Origin: Nereocystis luetkeana
Taxonomy: Eukaryota > Sar > Phaeophyceae > Laminariales > Laminariaceae
DNA length: 64,000 nt
NCBI GenBank assembly: GCA_031213475.1
Contig: JARUPZ010000004.1
Location: 4,969,169-5,033,168 of the forward strand
Direction: 5' to 3'
The notes beneath the pieces are model-generated. The model searched no databases. It saw only the letters and a program-made list of their open reading frames with translations, and was not told the origin of the DNA. The position numbers and the translations under genes were made by a program. Shown here one piece after another: positions 11,130 through 25,200 of the stretch (position 1 is the stretch's first letter; each line of letters starts with the position of its first letter).

Positions 11130-14100
11130 CGAAAGAAGAAAACCTCGGAAACAAAAGGAAACCCATGAACCACGTTTCGCTGTCTAACGACGAGCCTCCA
11201 GAGCTCCTCCCGTCCGCCGGACTTTTCTGACAAAGAGCTATACAAAGTATATTGACTGGATGTTTCGGAAGAGGGTGTGTTCATTGATGCCCACCCACCC
11301 GCGCTCTGGTTTCCTACATACTCGTACGATGGACGACGTACAGCATACACGTCCCTTGTGTTTACAATATGTATGCGTATATGTATATATGTATGTATAT
11401 GTATGTATGTATGTATGTATGTACAAGGCGCTTCGCTCTGCGAGCGGCGTACGCCGCCCCCTACGCTCGCTCAGAAAAGAAAAATACGTCAAATTACTAT
11501 GCGAAGCGGGCAGAGAGGTCCATGGTTGAAAAAAACAATGTTTCTACTATGATCGTACTTGCAAACTGGCGACTTGATAATGCGAAGAATCAAGCCGCCA
11601 TGCTTCTGGAGAAAACGGCTCGGACGCCATATTTTACGCTTCGCAGCGCGGGCAGTTGCCACACGTATGAATATACCCCAGGTAGGGTAATTAACTTATT
11701 TTTTTGGCATGCTGTATGTACGACAAAGGAGATTGCACAGCACGGCACAGCGGCACAGCAGCAGAGCAAAAACAATATATATATATAATGAAACCGAAAA
11801 AATCGGGAAGAAAAAACTTTCCCCGTCCCTCTCCTGAAATAATGTTCTGCCTGATTGGAACACCTTGCGCCGGTCGAAATAGAAAAAAAAATGAACATCA
11901 GAGCTTCTCTCTCAGCCTCGTACGCCGCCTGCCCCTCTCGCGACGACCTCGCTACCGATTCGGTCCGGGTAAACCTTTCCTCACTCTCTGCCACAGTCAG
12001 CCCCGTCGCCCGCCTCGCGTGAAGCCCTGTGCTCACCGTGGCCGTCGTTCGCCAGCTCGGCACCATAAGTACTCATTGTGGGAGCTCCCTCTTTCAACTT
12101 CAGCGGGGTGAAAATGAGCACAGCTTGAATGTTATCTTGCAGTTTCGAACGACCCTTACATCTCGTAAATACTCTATCCAAAATCGCAAATTGGGGCCTG
12201 ACAGACCCCGTGTATGCATCGCTCGTGTCTCGAGGCACACGCGACGCCCAGGCACGAAAACAGCGACCGCGCTCGTTGCAACCCCCCCTCTACCCGTCAG
12301 CACCCGCTTACACCCGCGACGGCGCCGAGCGCTGCGGCTGTGTCATGCTCATAGTACACGCACGCAGATGACACGAACGAAGAGAAAAGGAAGAAAGGAC
12401 TGATAGTGCCAAGAGAAATGGAGAAAACAAAGAACCGCTGGAAAGGTCCGGCTAGAAATAAAATGAGGCGACTTCTCTGAGAGGCCAGGGATATACCAAC
12501 CGAGCACGCTCAGGGGTTTAGATCTAAGTAAGTTATTCCACGTATGGATGGATGAATGTATATCTGGATGGATGGATTGATGTATGTATGTGTGTATGTA
12601 CCTTGTGTGCATGCATGATGAGTGTATGCACAGTATGTGTATGGATGAACATATGAATAAATGTACGGTAAGACGTACTCTGTACTCTCATTCCACCTTA
12701 TTCTTGTGCGTGTCTTTGTAAAACCCCAGTATTGGTTATCGGTTGTTTATTGGAAGGCTTGCCATCCGACAATGGTCAGCATGAGCTTCATCATTGGCCA
12801 ATCAAAACATTCCCGAAAGGCGAAACCCCCGGATACACAGGAAACCCATGCACAAGGTCTATCTACCGTCTGTGTCTACTTTACCGCATATGCTTTATCG
12901 TACCACTTCACTGTTCGACAAGCTGAAAATGTGTAATATTACACTAAGTTTCCTTTCGGGATGTGGTTAGCTCGAAATCTCGTATGGAAAACTGGTTCGG
13001 TTGCTCTTGAAACTATGAGCAAGGTGTTTTATTTGTATCTGTCTCTCCCCCTGGGCAGTACCAAACCCTCCATGACAGTTGTTTCCATTCTTACGTATTT
13101 CCAATATAGGAACAATCGTACACCCAGATGCGCCGTCGGTGGCCGTCACACACTGAGGAGGTTGGTGTGCTTTGGTGTTGTGCCGTGGTTGCCACATTGT
13201 AGACAGCTTGATATAAGATGCGGCACAGATAGATATGTCACAGGAGCAGCAGCAGAGTAAAAGAACAAATTGTTATGTGGTGTTTCGATCCGCCTGTTTG
13301 GTTGTGACTCGGCTAGAAGTGATCCCGCGGTTTATTGCCCGAGAACACAACGTTGTACGCTCAGCGCACACTCCACGGCCATAGACCGGGGCCTTAACTT
13401 CTGCGGTCTCGTAGACGCGAGGTGCCTGTGTGCTCCGCTGCTGAAAGTACGAGATAATACGTACGCAAAAGAGAGCCAGTCTTCGATGTGCAGAAACAAA
13501 TAATATTGGATATATTCATACAATTTCCCCCCTCTAGCTGTGGTTGGCTATAATATCACATCATGGGTGTGTGGCGGATTAAAAAGGAAGAGCCGCACGA
13601 TTAGGAGTCTCCGTTTCGTCAGAGTACGGCCTTGCACGTCTTTGTGGCAGGATCGCGTTCGACAGCCTGTGTTTTGATTGTACTTGAACTTGAAATACGT
13701 ATTCACTACAAAACCGTGGTGATTAACAAGAGCATGCGTACATGGATATATATCATCTGAACACACGATGCGCATGTAAGAACACAAAAACACCTTGGCC
13801 GTCACAATGGCTAGAGCTTGATGCGCTGGTGCTGTTCTGTTAAAGATGGGCCGCTGCTGTTGTTTTTGTCTGTACCTTGGGCGTGCGGTTGACTTCTAAA
13901 CCCCGAAGAACTGCTGTGAGTTGTATGTCGTTCTGCCGAGCTTACTTGGATCTCCCGTGAAACCATGTGCTCGTTCTCATCCCTTATGTAGGCCGACAGG
14001 AAACACGGCACACTCTCGCACACACAGGAACGGGGCTTGGTGTGTGTGTTACAAAGAGAAGGGTTTGATGTGCGACTGCTGATGTACCGTGGTTGCCCCA

Positions 14101-15900
14101 GAGTAGAGAGATTGACAGGTCGAGAGGCAGTGTAATAATAGTGGCATGGTGCAGCCAACAGCAGTAAAGTGAAAGTACAGCTGGACAAAGGGTGTGGTTC
14201 ACATCGACCAGCCGGATTCAGTTCTGCGCAAAACGATCCCGTGAGTAAATGCCCGCAAAGAGAACTTTCCGAGACCTAAACACGCCCCTCGAAGGTTGGC
14301 CTGCAACTTGGTAGCCCGCCCGCTGCGTGCCCCGCAGCCAACAGCGTGGCAAAGACCGCTGGCCGAAGGAGACACTGTCTCTGATGTTGAACCAAAGGTA
14401 ATGTTGTACGTACTTGATGCATGTAGAATCAATGCGAGCGCGAGCAGAATACTGCAAGGGGAAATAAGCGCGAGCGTGAAAACGCATGTAACAAAGGTGT
14501 TCTTGGATCCACTCAGCTGCCAAGAGCACGACTCACCGACCACGTCCCGCGAAGTTGATGATATACCGAATCCTGTGAATATACTTACGCCAAATCCCGC
14601 TGACGGTCAACGCGTACCCCCCCCTCCGTGTAGACAGGGAACATGATATTGCAGGGTAAGCACATTGTACGCAAAAGCGCCAGGTTGAGGGTCGTCCGTG
14701 GTTTGATATTTGTCTGTTTTTTACCACCGTTGTGGTCGCTGAACTCAGTTCAGTAATGCGTAAATACAGCCACGTCCACTAGAGCGGCATGCCCTTACGT
14801 ACCGCGAGCGTTCGATGCGGCACACGCAAACCTCGCGGATTGCCGAGGTAGCCGGATTCCGCGCAACGAAACTCGTTGGGTTTCGTTCGAGATTGAACGG
14901 GGTTCCAGAGAGTATGACATATGTATGTCGCGACGGCGGGATCCCGCACGAACAGGCTCATTAGGATCCCATCGTGACCAACGTCCGTACATCTATTCTA
15001 TTGACTGCAGTGGTGACTGAGTCCCCTCCCGAGGCGTTCCTCGCGGACCAGATACCGTGTAAATAGTACCGCCAACTGCCGCAAAAAGGAACTCCAGCGA
15101 GGCACGAATCTGGCGCCGACAAAGGGTCCCGAAAAATGCCCTGATGAGTTCGTACTTGTCGAAACAAAATATTTCGGGCGCTCTTTATTTAGCAGAATTG
15201 TCGGGAATATTTTGTGCGGAGCCTGATTATCTATGCGAGTTGTATGGACAATTAAGTTTGGAAGCGGTCCATTTACTGGAATAACCTAAAGATACAGTGC
15301 ATGTTGTTTATCCGGAGTGTCATTCGTATAAACTGCAACTGCAAAACGCTCCGCGTCAGAGTGTGCGTTTGCTCCATGTTATCCCATTGAGGTGGGCACT
15401 GGTGGCTCGTCCTTGGTTCGTTATCGTTTGTCTGGGCGAGGTCAAAAGGGGTCTGGCGAGATCAAAAGGGGAGTCACGTTCTAAGGTGTTGCCCCACATG
15501 ATGTGTGCATGTCTTCAAGCGCCTTTATTCGAGGATGCGACAACGAGTGAACATATGACAAAACATACACAAAGTGCACTATTCCGTTACTACCCTATAG
15601 AACAAACCTTTTAAGATTGAACAGAAAGCTGAACGAATGTCACTGGGCCAATTACGCTACCCCTGCTGGTAATAGCTTCCAGTTGTACAACCTGATTATG
15701 TTGTGAGGATGTTGCGTTCGGTCGTTCCTGGGTATAATATGTTTTGGGAATAGCTTCATTCATCACGCATAGGTTTGGTCTGAAATAGCTGGTCGCCTCA
15801 TCTCTTGACCAGTTTGCACCATTCATTCCAAAATGAGTGTGCAAGTATTCAGTACGACATCTCAACTACTTATGTGAGATAAAAAAAAAGTTCGATCCAT
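11130..15900. other. Intergenic, microsatellites, no clear gene
   Basis: The microsatellites are a GTAT-type repeat at about 11377-11421 and a GGAT/GTAT repeat at about 12541-12602. The ORFs near 14199-14646 on both strands look mildly protein-like but have no recognisable domain, start context or splice structure. I do not call them genes. Confidence 0.4.
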
Positions 15901-16221
15901 TTCTATATATTGCAAGCCTGGTATATCTGCCACTTGGATCGCGCGTGGTAAGGATTGATGTGTATGGTGTGGCGAAAACTACAGTTAGATGCATGCTCCC
16001 TTGGAAGATGGTACCAGGGTGAGCCGGACGGATGTCCAAACACGTTCAAGTACGCGAGTGGGTATCTGGGGCAAGCACGCGAGTGGATATTTGCTACACA
16101 AAGGTATGATCATACGTTATCACCACAATCTGAACACATAATCCCGTTCAATACGTTTTTCCCCCGTCTTTCTATCAAGTGCCCCCAGGAACGTCGTCGC
16201 CAAATATCACCACAATCCACC

Positions 16222-16273
16222 ATGCTCTTCGCCAGGTTGTTGGCGCCCCTAGTTCTGGCTGCGGTAACGAACG
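16222..16273 (+). CDS. Exon 1: signal peptide
   Basis: Encodes residues 1-17 plus the first base of codon 18. The peptide MLFARLLAPLVLAAVTN has a basic n-region, a Leu/Val/Ala core and small residues for signal-peptidase cleavage. The donor is GTAAGG, phase 1. An earlier GT at 16264 would cut the leader short and break the frame with exon 2. Confidence 0.75.
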
Positions 16274-19200
16274 GTAAGGATACCATGGTGCGCTGAACTC
16301 GCTTTAGCTATAGTTTGCACGGCGTCGTTCATCTGCATAAATATAAATGGACACATGAATTGGCCGTGATTTCTGGTTCAACCAACGGAGGAACTGTCCT
16401 CACCTTCCTCTCACCATGTGGCCGATCATGTCTCACACAGCCCCTGCTTGAGGTGACTGCTCCGTGGACCCACGGAGGCAGCGCCACATCAGCAGACGTC
16501 GTGCACGAGCCACATCGCACGCACGCTAGTCCGAAGCAGTGTACCGGTTACACGACATGGATGGTTCCCTCGATAGGTCGATATTTGTTCGTTCTGCCTA
16601 CGTCACGTATCACTGGTGACAGTGGGGTGAGGAGCACTGTCCGATCCGGTTGTTTCAGCCACTCCGAGCTACTCGGCCGAGGTCGTACTCTGTTGGCTTG
16701 CAGTCTGAACGTTTCATCCTTGTTTGGTTTCGCGAAATTCAACGTCATCCTAAAATGGTTTGTGTCGTGGCGCCAACGAGACAAAAAGCAAGTCCGGCTT
16801 TGAGTGGGGTGCAGGCGCAATTGACCGAGGGGCCAAAACAGGATGTTCGGAATAAGGGCAGTGTCTTAACGCTTTCGTCACCTCTCAGTGTCGTAGGAAA
16901 TGTTTTTAACATGGTTCTCTTGCCTCCGCTCGCTGCAGGAGATACTCGATGCTTCACGGATGACCGGTGCACCCCTGGAGCCACGTCCCTGTAAGTACCC
17001 TACGATATATGTTCGCAAAGCCGAGCAGTATTTCTGCTGTATTCGTAAAGCGCGAGACTCACGTGGCTTGTGATTTGTGGAAGAAGGACTATTGGCCGCA
17101 CCAGACCTACACTTCGTATAATTTTGGAGGGTGGTTGTAGACCTGGTTTGTTGCGTCAGGCGCACATCAAGTAGCGAATATGGACCAAACCACCAGTGCA
17201 ATGTTGCAGTGTTGCTGCTAAGTTGGGTCATACGACAATTTTACCGGTGACAAATGAGATTTTTTGTACCCCGAGCATCTCGTTCGTGTGAATCCCGTAG
17301 TTTGGTTGCGCCAGATGTCACAAAGAATGCTCTCTGTGCCATGCACAAGGAAGAAGTTACGCGGTATGTGATTGCTTCGTGTGATACGCAAGGGCACGGC
17401 ACGCCGTGTCTCTCCAGTCAGTGGATCACAGGCGTAACTCTGCGGGGTTCCATGTGTGCCGATATTGCGATGATTCCAGCAGATCGTTCTACTGTACTAC
17501 TGTAGGGAGACATTGGTGCAACTGCCGTAGGTTCGATCGTCTGGGAGTCTCCTGCATTTTTTGTCACAACTCACCACGCTGACCGAGAGTTGAAGGTCTG
17601 GGTCTATCTTCGGTAGGGTCTCGTGTTGAACCGGCAAATGACCAGTTTGGCGTTGCGCACCTATACTTGGTAAATGTGGCGTCAAGGATCCGCCCCATCA
17701 AGACGCCACGAGCTTAATCTACGCTGCTCCCCGGAACTATCATATTTTTCTCAAACTACAGTCAAATTGGTAAACACAAGGTACACCGGCTGATTGGTCT
17801 TGTCAAAGTATGTCCGTCTCAGTGATTCGTTGTAGAGTCTCCCTTACACGCCAATGGGTTGGCCCATGACGTTGTATGCATCGACACATTTCTTTGTTGA
17901 TTACGGTGTCGAAGTACTAGGTTTCATAATGTTTACTGACCGGACGTATTCGTCTCGCATTCGGCCAAATATGGGATTCGAAACTCATGAAGAACACCGC
18001 AAGCATTTTGTTGAAACTTGCGTGGTTAGTGTTTCCAGGTTGACAGCTGGCCATGATCAAGCCGCCACTCTCTTCGTCACAAAGTGCATTGCCCTTCCGG
18101 GTCTTTCATTGCGCGTTTGAAGGGACTTGGAGGAATGCGACATCGCAGACCAAGACGTGGGTGCCCTTGCGGCGTGCTTCGACAACGTAGGACGGGATAA
18201 CATCGGATCCTTGTGAGTCTCCCCGTACCGAGGAGAGCCGGTGCGATTTGCTGGCGCGTTTGCTCGCCTTGGGCCTGATTTGAGCTTAAGGTTGAAAGCG
18301 CTCTATCGGACACGGTCGTCACTCTTTCGTCATCTGCCCAGGACAGTCCATGATTCAGTTAAAGTTTGTCGATATGTGATGGTGTATGTACTCAGGCCAG
18401 GAACTCGGAATGAGATACTGAACAAGAACTCGAGTTGCGACCCATGTTTTCGAACGTCGTTGCTTCTCCGGCTAAACAGAACATACAGGTAACGCACCGT
18501 GTTTGGTGATAGCCGTTGCAGCACTTACTTATCGAATTTTGTCGAAACGTTCCAGCGTATTCAACCAATTGCTTGGAAGTATATGGCAGCACGCATAGCC
18601 CTCTACCGATACGATGAAGTTGTATAGATAGCAGACATAGGTCGACCGAGCGCGAGGGCGTCGGGTGTCTCACCCTACAGGGATCGTGTAGTCACGAGGA
18701 AAACCTTGGACGAACGTGCTGTGTGAGTTCGTTCCAAATACGAGACCCACTACATCAATCGTGTTCATTAACGTTACCACACAAATCGACCCGCGACCAC
18801 AATAGGTTCGCATTCATCCATTATCTGACTTGATGCCTAACCTCGTTGTCACGATCATCACTGTTCCTCACCAGGGACCTCGACCTGAATGACCTCACGA
18901 CCCTGCCCCTTGATCTCTTTGACGGCTTCGGGGCTCTGGCGAATTTGTGAGTTACGAGGCATTTTGCGGTAGGGGCTCACCCCATTCTTTCCGAAACTCC
19001 GATGCCTCCCCCCAAGGTATACCGCGCAAGTGGACTGGGACAAACATGTGAATACAAACGATGCTGCGCGCATCACCCTACGCACACGTGCGTGATATGC
19101 CCGAAAAATTTCATACTCATTCAACTGGCGCCCGGTACGGACGCGACGGTGGCTCGGACACGTTTTTTTTTCCTTTATGTGTTACCTCGATCGGAGGCGT

Positions 19201-22200
19201 CCCACGAGGGAGGTTCACCCTACATTTTCTGATGCCCCTCACCTGACCTTAAAGAGCTCCATACCTCACCCGAGAACTGGCTGTAGCGAAAAAACAATTT
19301 CCGTCCCGTTGAATGATCCCATGACCTAAGTATAAAAAATGGTCATTTTTGTATACAAGAGTGTCACCATTACAGGTTAAGAATTAATTGCGGAAATGTT
19401 TATTAATACCTATATCGTGGAACCCGTCATCATAGAACGCCTCAGACGCCTAAACCTCAGCGTTGGCGTGCTTTACACATATATATGTTGTCAGCACGAC
19501 TCGCACACGATTACAGCGGGGATTCAACACGGCCCCAAGACGTTACCCCTTGCCCCAAGGACTTGCTTGGGTCCCCGCGTTTGGTTTAGTCAATTTCGTT
19601 TTCACAGGTAGGTGCCTACTCGATACAGCTTGTTTGCCCTGATATGACGCTAGGTTGTTTGCAACCGGGGGATAAATCACTGCCGACTAGAGGTATGCAT
19701 CTCTATAGATTGAACATATACCCGACTACTGGCAAAAAGCTTGCAGTAGGATCCGGTTGCCTTTCCTATTGAACGGGTAACACCGTCCAGAGGTGGCCAC
19801 CTATAGTACTGGCTAAAAATACCAACACGCAGTGACTAGTTGTGATGTCATCTTGGTTATGGGCGTGTGCTCGGATAAATATGTTATCCGTCAACTTATG
19901 ACACTACCTTCTACTTTCAAAAATAAGATGGGGCTGATAGGGAGTATTTTGCTGCTCTGCCTGTGATGAAACCCGGATATATTTATCCCTGGGTGATACT
20001 GGTCCAGGTGGCCCATCATAGTGTCGCCTACATCATTCGCACCGGAATATACGTCACCCCGCAAGAAACAACCATTGTACTGCCTGCAGTTTGTGTGGCA
20101 GTCATAAGCATTCCACGTTGTGTTCGTACAGCAATCTGCGAAGTACGCGTTAATCCGATACCACAGAACGGTAGAATATTGGATAGCATCAGCATTGTGG
20201 TTGAGGGTTCCAGGGGCAAACCCCTACTACTGTTAAATACAAATTTTCCTTTATTAATTACTGTAGCCAATATCGCCTTTAGATCCATGTACCAGGTTTC
20301 CGAGTTTTGCTCCGCAGTAAGTAGGTGCCTAAGTACACTTTCAACTGCCACTAAGTATAACGTGCCTAGAATACTGGTTTTTGAACACATATGGTGCACA
20401 TCCCGCAAGAACATTCGACATTGGCGAAGTGTCAGAGTGCGGGTGTGTTCAATAGTGGTGCACTCAATGTCCCATTTGAAGACCAGTAGAGAACCCCCCA
20501 TGCCACATTGAAATTTCCAACTCGCTCGGGTGTACGGCGTTACTCGGCCCGTGCCACAACCATTTGACAGGACCCTGAGAAGGAACAGCCTGCTCCTGGC
20601 GGGAGGAAACTTCAAGGGTGCCACCTCTGTGGGTGCACTGTAAGCGAGGCGCCCCTAGCTTATATGGTGGCTGTGGAAGCTCGAGCGGGCTGTAGATTTA
20701 ACCTAACGTAGCAGACATATCCACGCATGGTAACCTCAACAGTAACGTTATTTGGAGGTTTAACCAGGAATTTCCCCCCTGATAAGGACTTCTTGACGAA
20801 CGACAACCATCACGTTTGCATACATTTGGATCGAAAAACATATTTCACAAGAGTCATGTTGTCCATGCCCAGATACACTGCTGGAGATTACAGCTCTCAA
20901 TCCTCGTAGGCGTTACCAAATCTTTGACTGTGGCACGTGGCGGGGCCACCACACCACCCGCCATATTAATATGGATCTACTGCCGCTCCGCTCGACGTAC
21001 CGCCCTATTTTCATGGATGGGGTGCATTGTGAATAGGGACCTCTCCAACAACAACTTCGTCACCCTTCCATCTGGCGCCTTCGATGGTTTGGCGTCTCTG
21101 TACCGATTGTGAGTGGGGCCTGCGACCCCGTACCATTTGACACGTGGGTACCGCACTATAATTGGCATATTGTACGCACGCAGCTTAAGAGACTCAATGA
21201 GGCGTTGCTGGGTTTCCGGTCGGTGTATCCATTTCCACTGGGCCGAGCTTCCACAGGAGTCCGTAACGTTACTAACGCTGCCTGGGTTCCCGAACATGGC
21301 ATTGTTGCTGTGCCGGCTGTTTGGCGTATCCACGATCATCCTTCTTGGCGTTTCGCGGGGTGGAAGGGCATGGCTATCACACCTACAACCCTCGATGTGT
21401 TCCGCCGTCATCCCTGCAGTCCTGTGTTCGCGCTCCCGGGAGAAGTTTTGTATGGCAACGGATACAGTGCGCCCTTTCCTTTGTCAAGTTGAGCTCCCTG
21501 CTGTGTTCACGGAATGCCGCCTCAATATATAATACGCCGACGTGTTTAGCTCCGTCGTTCTCTGCGGGTTCGAATCGAAGCTGTACGCACAATATTTTGT
21601 TTATGTGAGTGAGAAACACCAGTTTCGACACGCGATGACCGCGAGCTACCTAACCACGGATGGGTTTCCTTTAAATTTATTTTTGAAGGATATGTTGAAC
21701 CTTCGTAGAACTTCATTTCGCGGCTGACATGCGGCTTCATGACTGCCGTTTGTCGTCTCTTGCCTGACGACCAATCAGAGATCTTTCGAGAAACGAGATC
21801 ACCTCCCTTCCAGGCGATGCCTTCGACGACGTGCCATCGCTCCTCGAATTGTGAGTATCCCGTGAGGTACTAGCCGCTGGGCTAGGCTTTGGATACTGAA
21901 TCAGTGCGCACCTAACGTACCACGCAAGCATGAATGATACGCCGGTCAAACATCGCCAGTCTTCGCGTCTAGGGTATATGGGTGTAGGCCCCGTCCTTTT
22001 CCTTTGCCGCATGTTGCCTATGTGCGAACGTCCTCCGGTGCACCACGTTGGGTGCGACGCACCACCGCTAGATCTCGTGTGCTCGAGGTGCTTAGTGGCC
22101 AATCTACTCCTGCCTCCCCTCAGAGCTACATGGACAGACTGTATTGCGCTGTCGCCTCTTTTTTTGCCTCTTGCATGGCGGCGAAACCCAGAGACCTTGC

Positions 22201-25200
22201 CTTCAATGAGATAACCGTCCTGCCAGCCGGCACACTGGATGGTTTGTCGTCTCTTTCATCGCTGTGAGTGGCCCAAACAGAGCACTTATCTTGATTCAAC
22301 TGTTAGATGCCTGGTACATTGATATCGAGGAGGAGGAAAGAGTGCTAGTGGTTTCTGCATTCATGGGGGTGTGAACGAGCTGTAGATGAAGCTGGTCCCA
22401 AGGGTTCTTCCCCAGAAGGATGCAATGCACCCGTGCTTGCCGTTCGTCACGCACAGCCTTTTGGAATTGCTAGCAACCTGGCACGTATTCGCTGATTTAC
22501 GACAAATCGAGGCTCGTTGAAACGGGTACCACGTTTTGCCTTTTAGACCATCGCCTTTAATTTCTGTTCAGCTTCAAGGATATCGACCAACCAATACGGG
22601 AAGCTGACACATCGCTCGAGTACGGTAGGTTTACTGATTATTGTTCGTGTTGAGTGCGGAGCGTCGTCCGATTGAAGCTCAACAGCAAGAACATGGAATC
22701 GGACCTTAATATAAGATAGTCTTGCTGTAGCTGTCTCAACCGGTCTTTGTTCTCGCGGCGATCGTGTTCGACGGTTACGCCCACGATCGTGTGGATACGA
22801 GTATATACTATCATGGTTAGCTCTGAACACCACCACTTCCTGCAAACCAGGTCTCTTAGCGGCAATGAGCTGACCGCCCTGGACGCAGGGATTTTCGAGG
22901 GAACACCCGCATTGGAATCCTTGTAAGTGACACCGTCCAAGCTTCACCGTGAAGCGCTGTACGGACATTGACAAAGCCCGGCAATATAAGGTGTACGACA
23001 CCACGTTCGTCGGTCAGAGGCCAGTCGCTAGCCTCATACTGCTAACACGACGCTCTTCTGCGCTCACGGCGTCTGCTGGCAAGGGAATACGGTGCGAGAT
23101 GGCGTAGCTAACGCTGCGAAATAAACGTAGTTTACGAGATGTTGCACCAGTCGTTATCCTTATGGGGTGCCTGTTTAGTCGTCATCTCTGTCTCTGCGGA
23201 CGTTGAACGAACGGTGCTTTGCTCCATCCATTCACTTACATATTTCCCGTCCCGTGATTATCTCGCCGATGCCTGCCCTGCATGCGATACCACGGCCATG
23301 GTTGACACAGGTTGTTAGAATTCAACTCGTTCAACACTTTTCCTGCTGGCAGTTTAGGTGTCATCGACGGCACTCTCCTTGAACTGTGAGTAGCCAAACC
23401 ACTATCGCACACCTGGCACAAACTATACCGGTACCGGGTACCTAGGGACCCAATATTGCGAGTGCATGCAAACCTAACTTTTGGACTTTGCCCAGAATTA
23501 GGGGAGTTTTTCGAAATTTCTCTATCACCTGACTGACGGCGATAGGCCAATGCTACGGATGGGGTGGTGGCTTACCAGTTTGTGAGCTCCTCACATGAGA
23601 CGCTCCACATCCCACCCACCATATGACCTTGAAGACGTGGGTATGCGTCATCCGACTACTCATTTGCAGGCGCTAGCTCAAGTTCTGAAACAAATGTAAT
23701 AAGAAACGTAATGTACGAGGTGGTAAGTGGCTCACCTGAAAAGAAAATCTAGTCAGAAAAACATTCAGCCAAGCGGGGCGACCCCTACGGCTGGATGAGT
23801 TATTAAACGAACAAAACTCCATCCACCTGATTCTCTACAAGAGAGTCAAACTAATCACGCCGAAAGCACCCCGGACGACAAATCGAACCGTGATGGCCCT
23901 ACGTAGGATAGGACCAGCTGAACAGAAGGAAGAGGGGTCTACTGCGCGTCGCGGGTAGGTACTCTGCCTGGTATTGTGGCGGTGGTATTCGTGGGCGTAC
24001 ACTTCGTGTAAGCAGTAGCAGCAGGGTTAGCGGGAGCCAGCGACTCACCGGGAAAAGGGGGACTAGGAGGGCGACCGCGAAGCGGGTCTATTGCTGCGAC
24101 GAGTGTTGGCGGTGTTGGCGATGGTGTTCTGCTGACGTGGTCGCTGTGCGTCTTGATCCGCGCGCACACGTACTCGTATGATTCGTAATACCCTTGGTCT
24201 CCCCACTGGTTGCTGTCCACAACGATAACCCCTTGAGTGTACGTACCAGTTACGTGTTCTCCTCATCGATCGTTAGTATGTCGAGAACAAGTTGGGTGTG
24301 GCTGCGTCCCGGTATCCTGGATGACCTGACGCACAAGGTAGAATTACAGCGTACTCCTTCTGAAGAACTCACACGACCGGCTGAATACCAGTGTCACATC
24401 ACCCACACCGATGCCAATGATTCGATGTTTCCCTCTGCAATTGGTTTGCGTTTGTTCGCTCGGTCTATATCTACAACAACGTTTGTAGCTCTCTGTGACA
24501 AGAGAGTACCAACGGCATTGCGTGTACCGATATCGTTGCGTGGGGAAAACAGCGGCGTGCGAAGATAGGACATACCGATGTTGATCGGTCGAGCTTTCGT
24601 TTCGAGAACCGGCTTCTACATTAATCGTGCCAAGTTATCCTAAGTTTTCCCTGTATCATCGATACTGCTTTTGAGCGTGTTCCAGAAACCTTTGGTGCAT
24701 GGAAATTTGTCTCCTTTCAAGCTAGCGCACCGCAGTAGGGGTTGAGCTGACACCCACCTACCGTGAAGGATGCGCTGCAAATGACGGCATTAACACGCCA
24801 TCACCCCGACCTAGTCGAAATATTCGGGCATTGCAGTTCTGTCCACCAAAGCGCCGTGTTGACGTAGCCTATTTCTATCTTTGATACACGTTTTTTAATT
24901 TTTAATCGCAAGGTCATGGTCTTGGTCGTCCTTGTTGCCCATATATTGGTGTTGTGCAGAAACTTTGGTGGTAACGACTTCACCGTGATTCCTGCGGGCG
25001 CCTTCGACAACTTTTCGACACTGCAGATTCTGTGAGTGTCTTTGATACACGTGACGTGAACCAGGTACCAGGTGTTCTTCACTATTTGGTATACAGCCCC
25101 ATGGCGCGCATATCTTGCACTGACGGAGGTATGCGCGTGTTGAGCACGAAACCGGCCCTGCGCGGTCTTCAGCATGAGCGCGTATTGACCTCGTGACTTG

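Noticed and set aside
14199..14646. Possible gene on either strand
   Set aside because: Composition is mildly protein-like, but both strands are open, no domain is seen and no splice structure can be defended.
19963..20624. Overlapping ORFs of 182 (plus) and 198 (minus) codons
   Set aside because: They overlap each other. The minus one runs antisense through the LRR2 exon and shows no protein family features.
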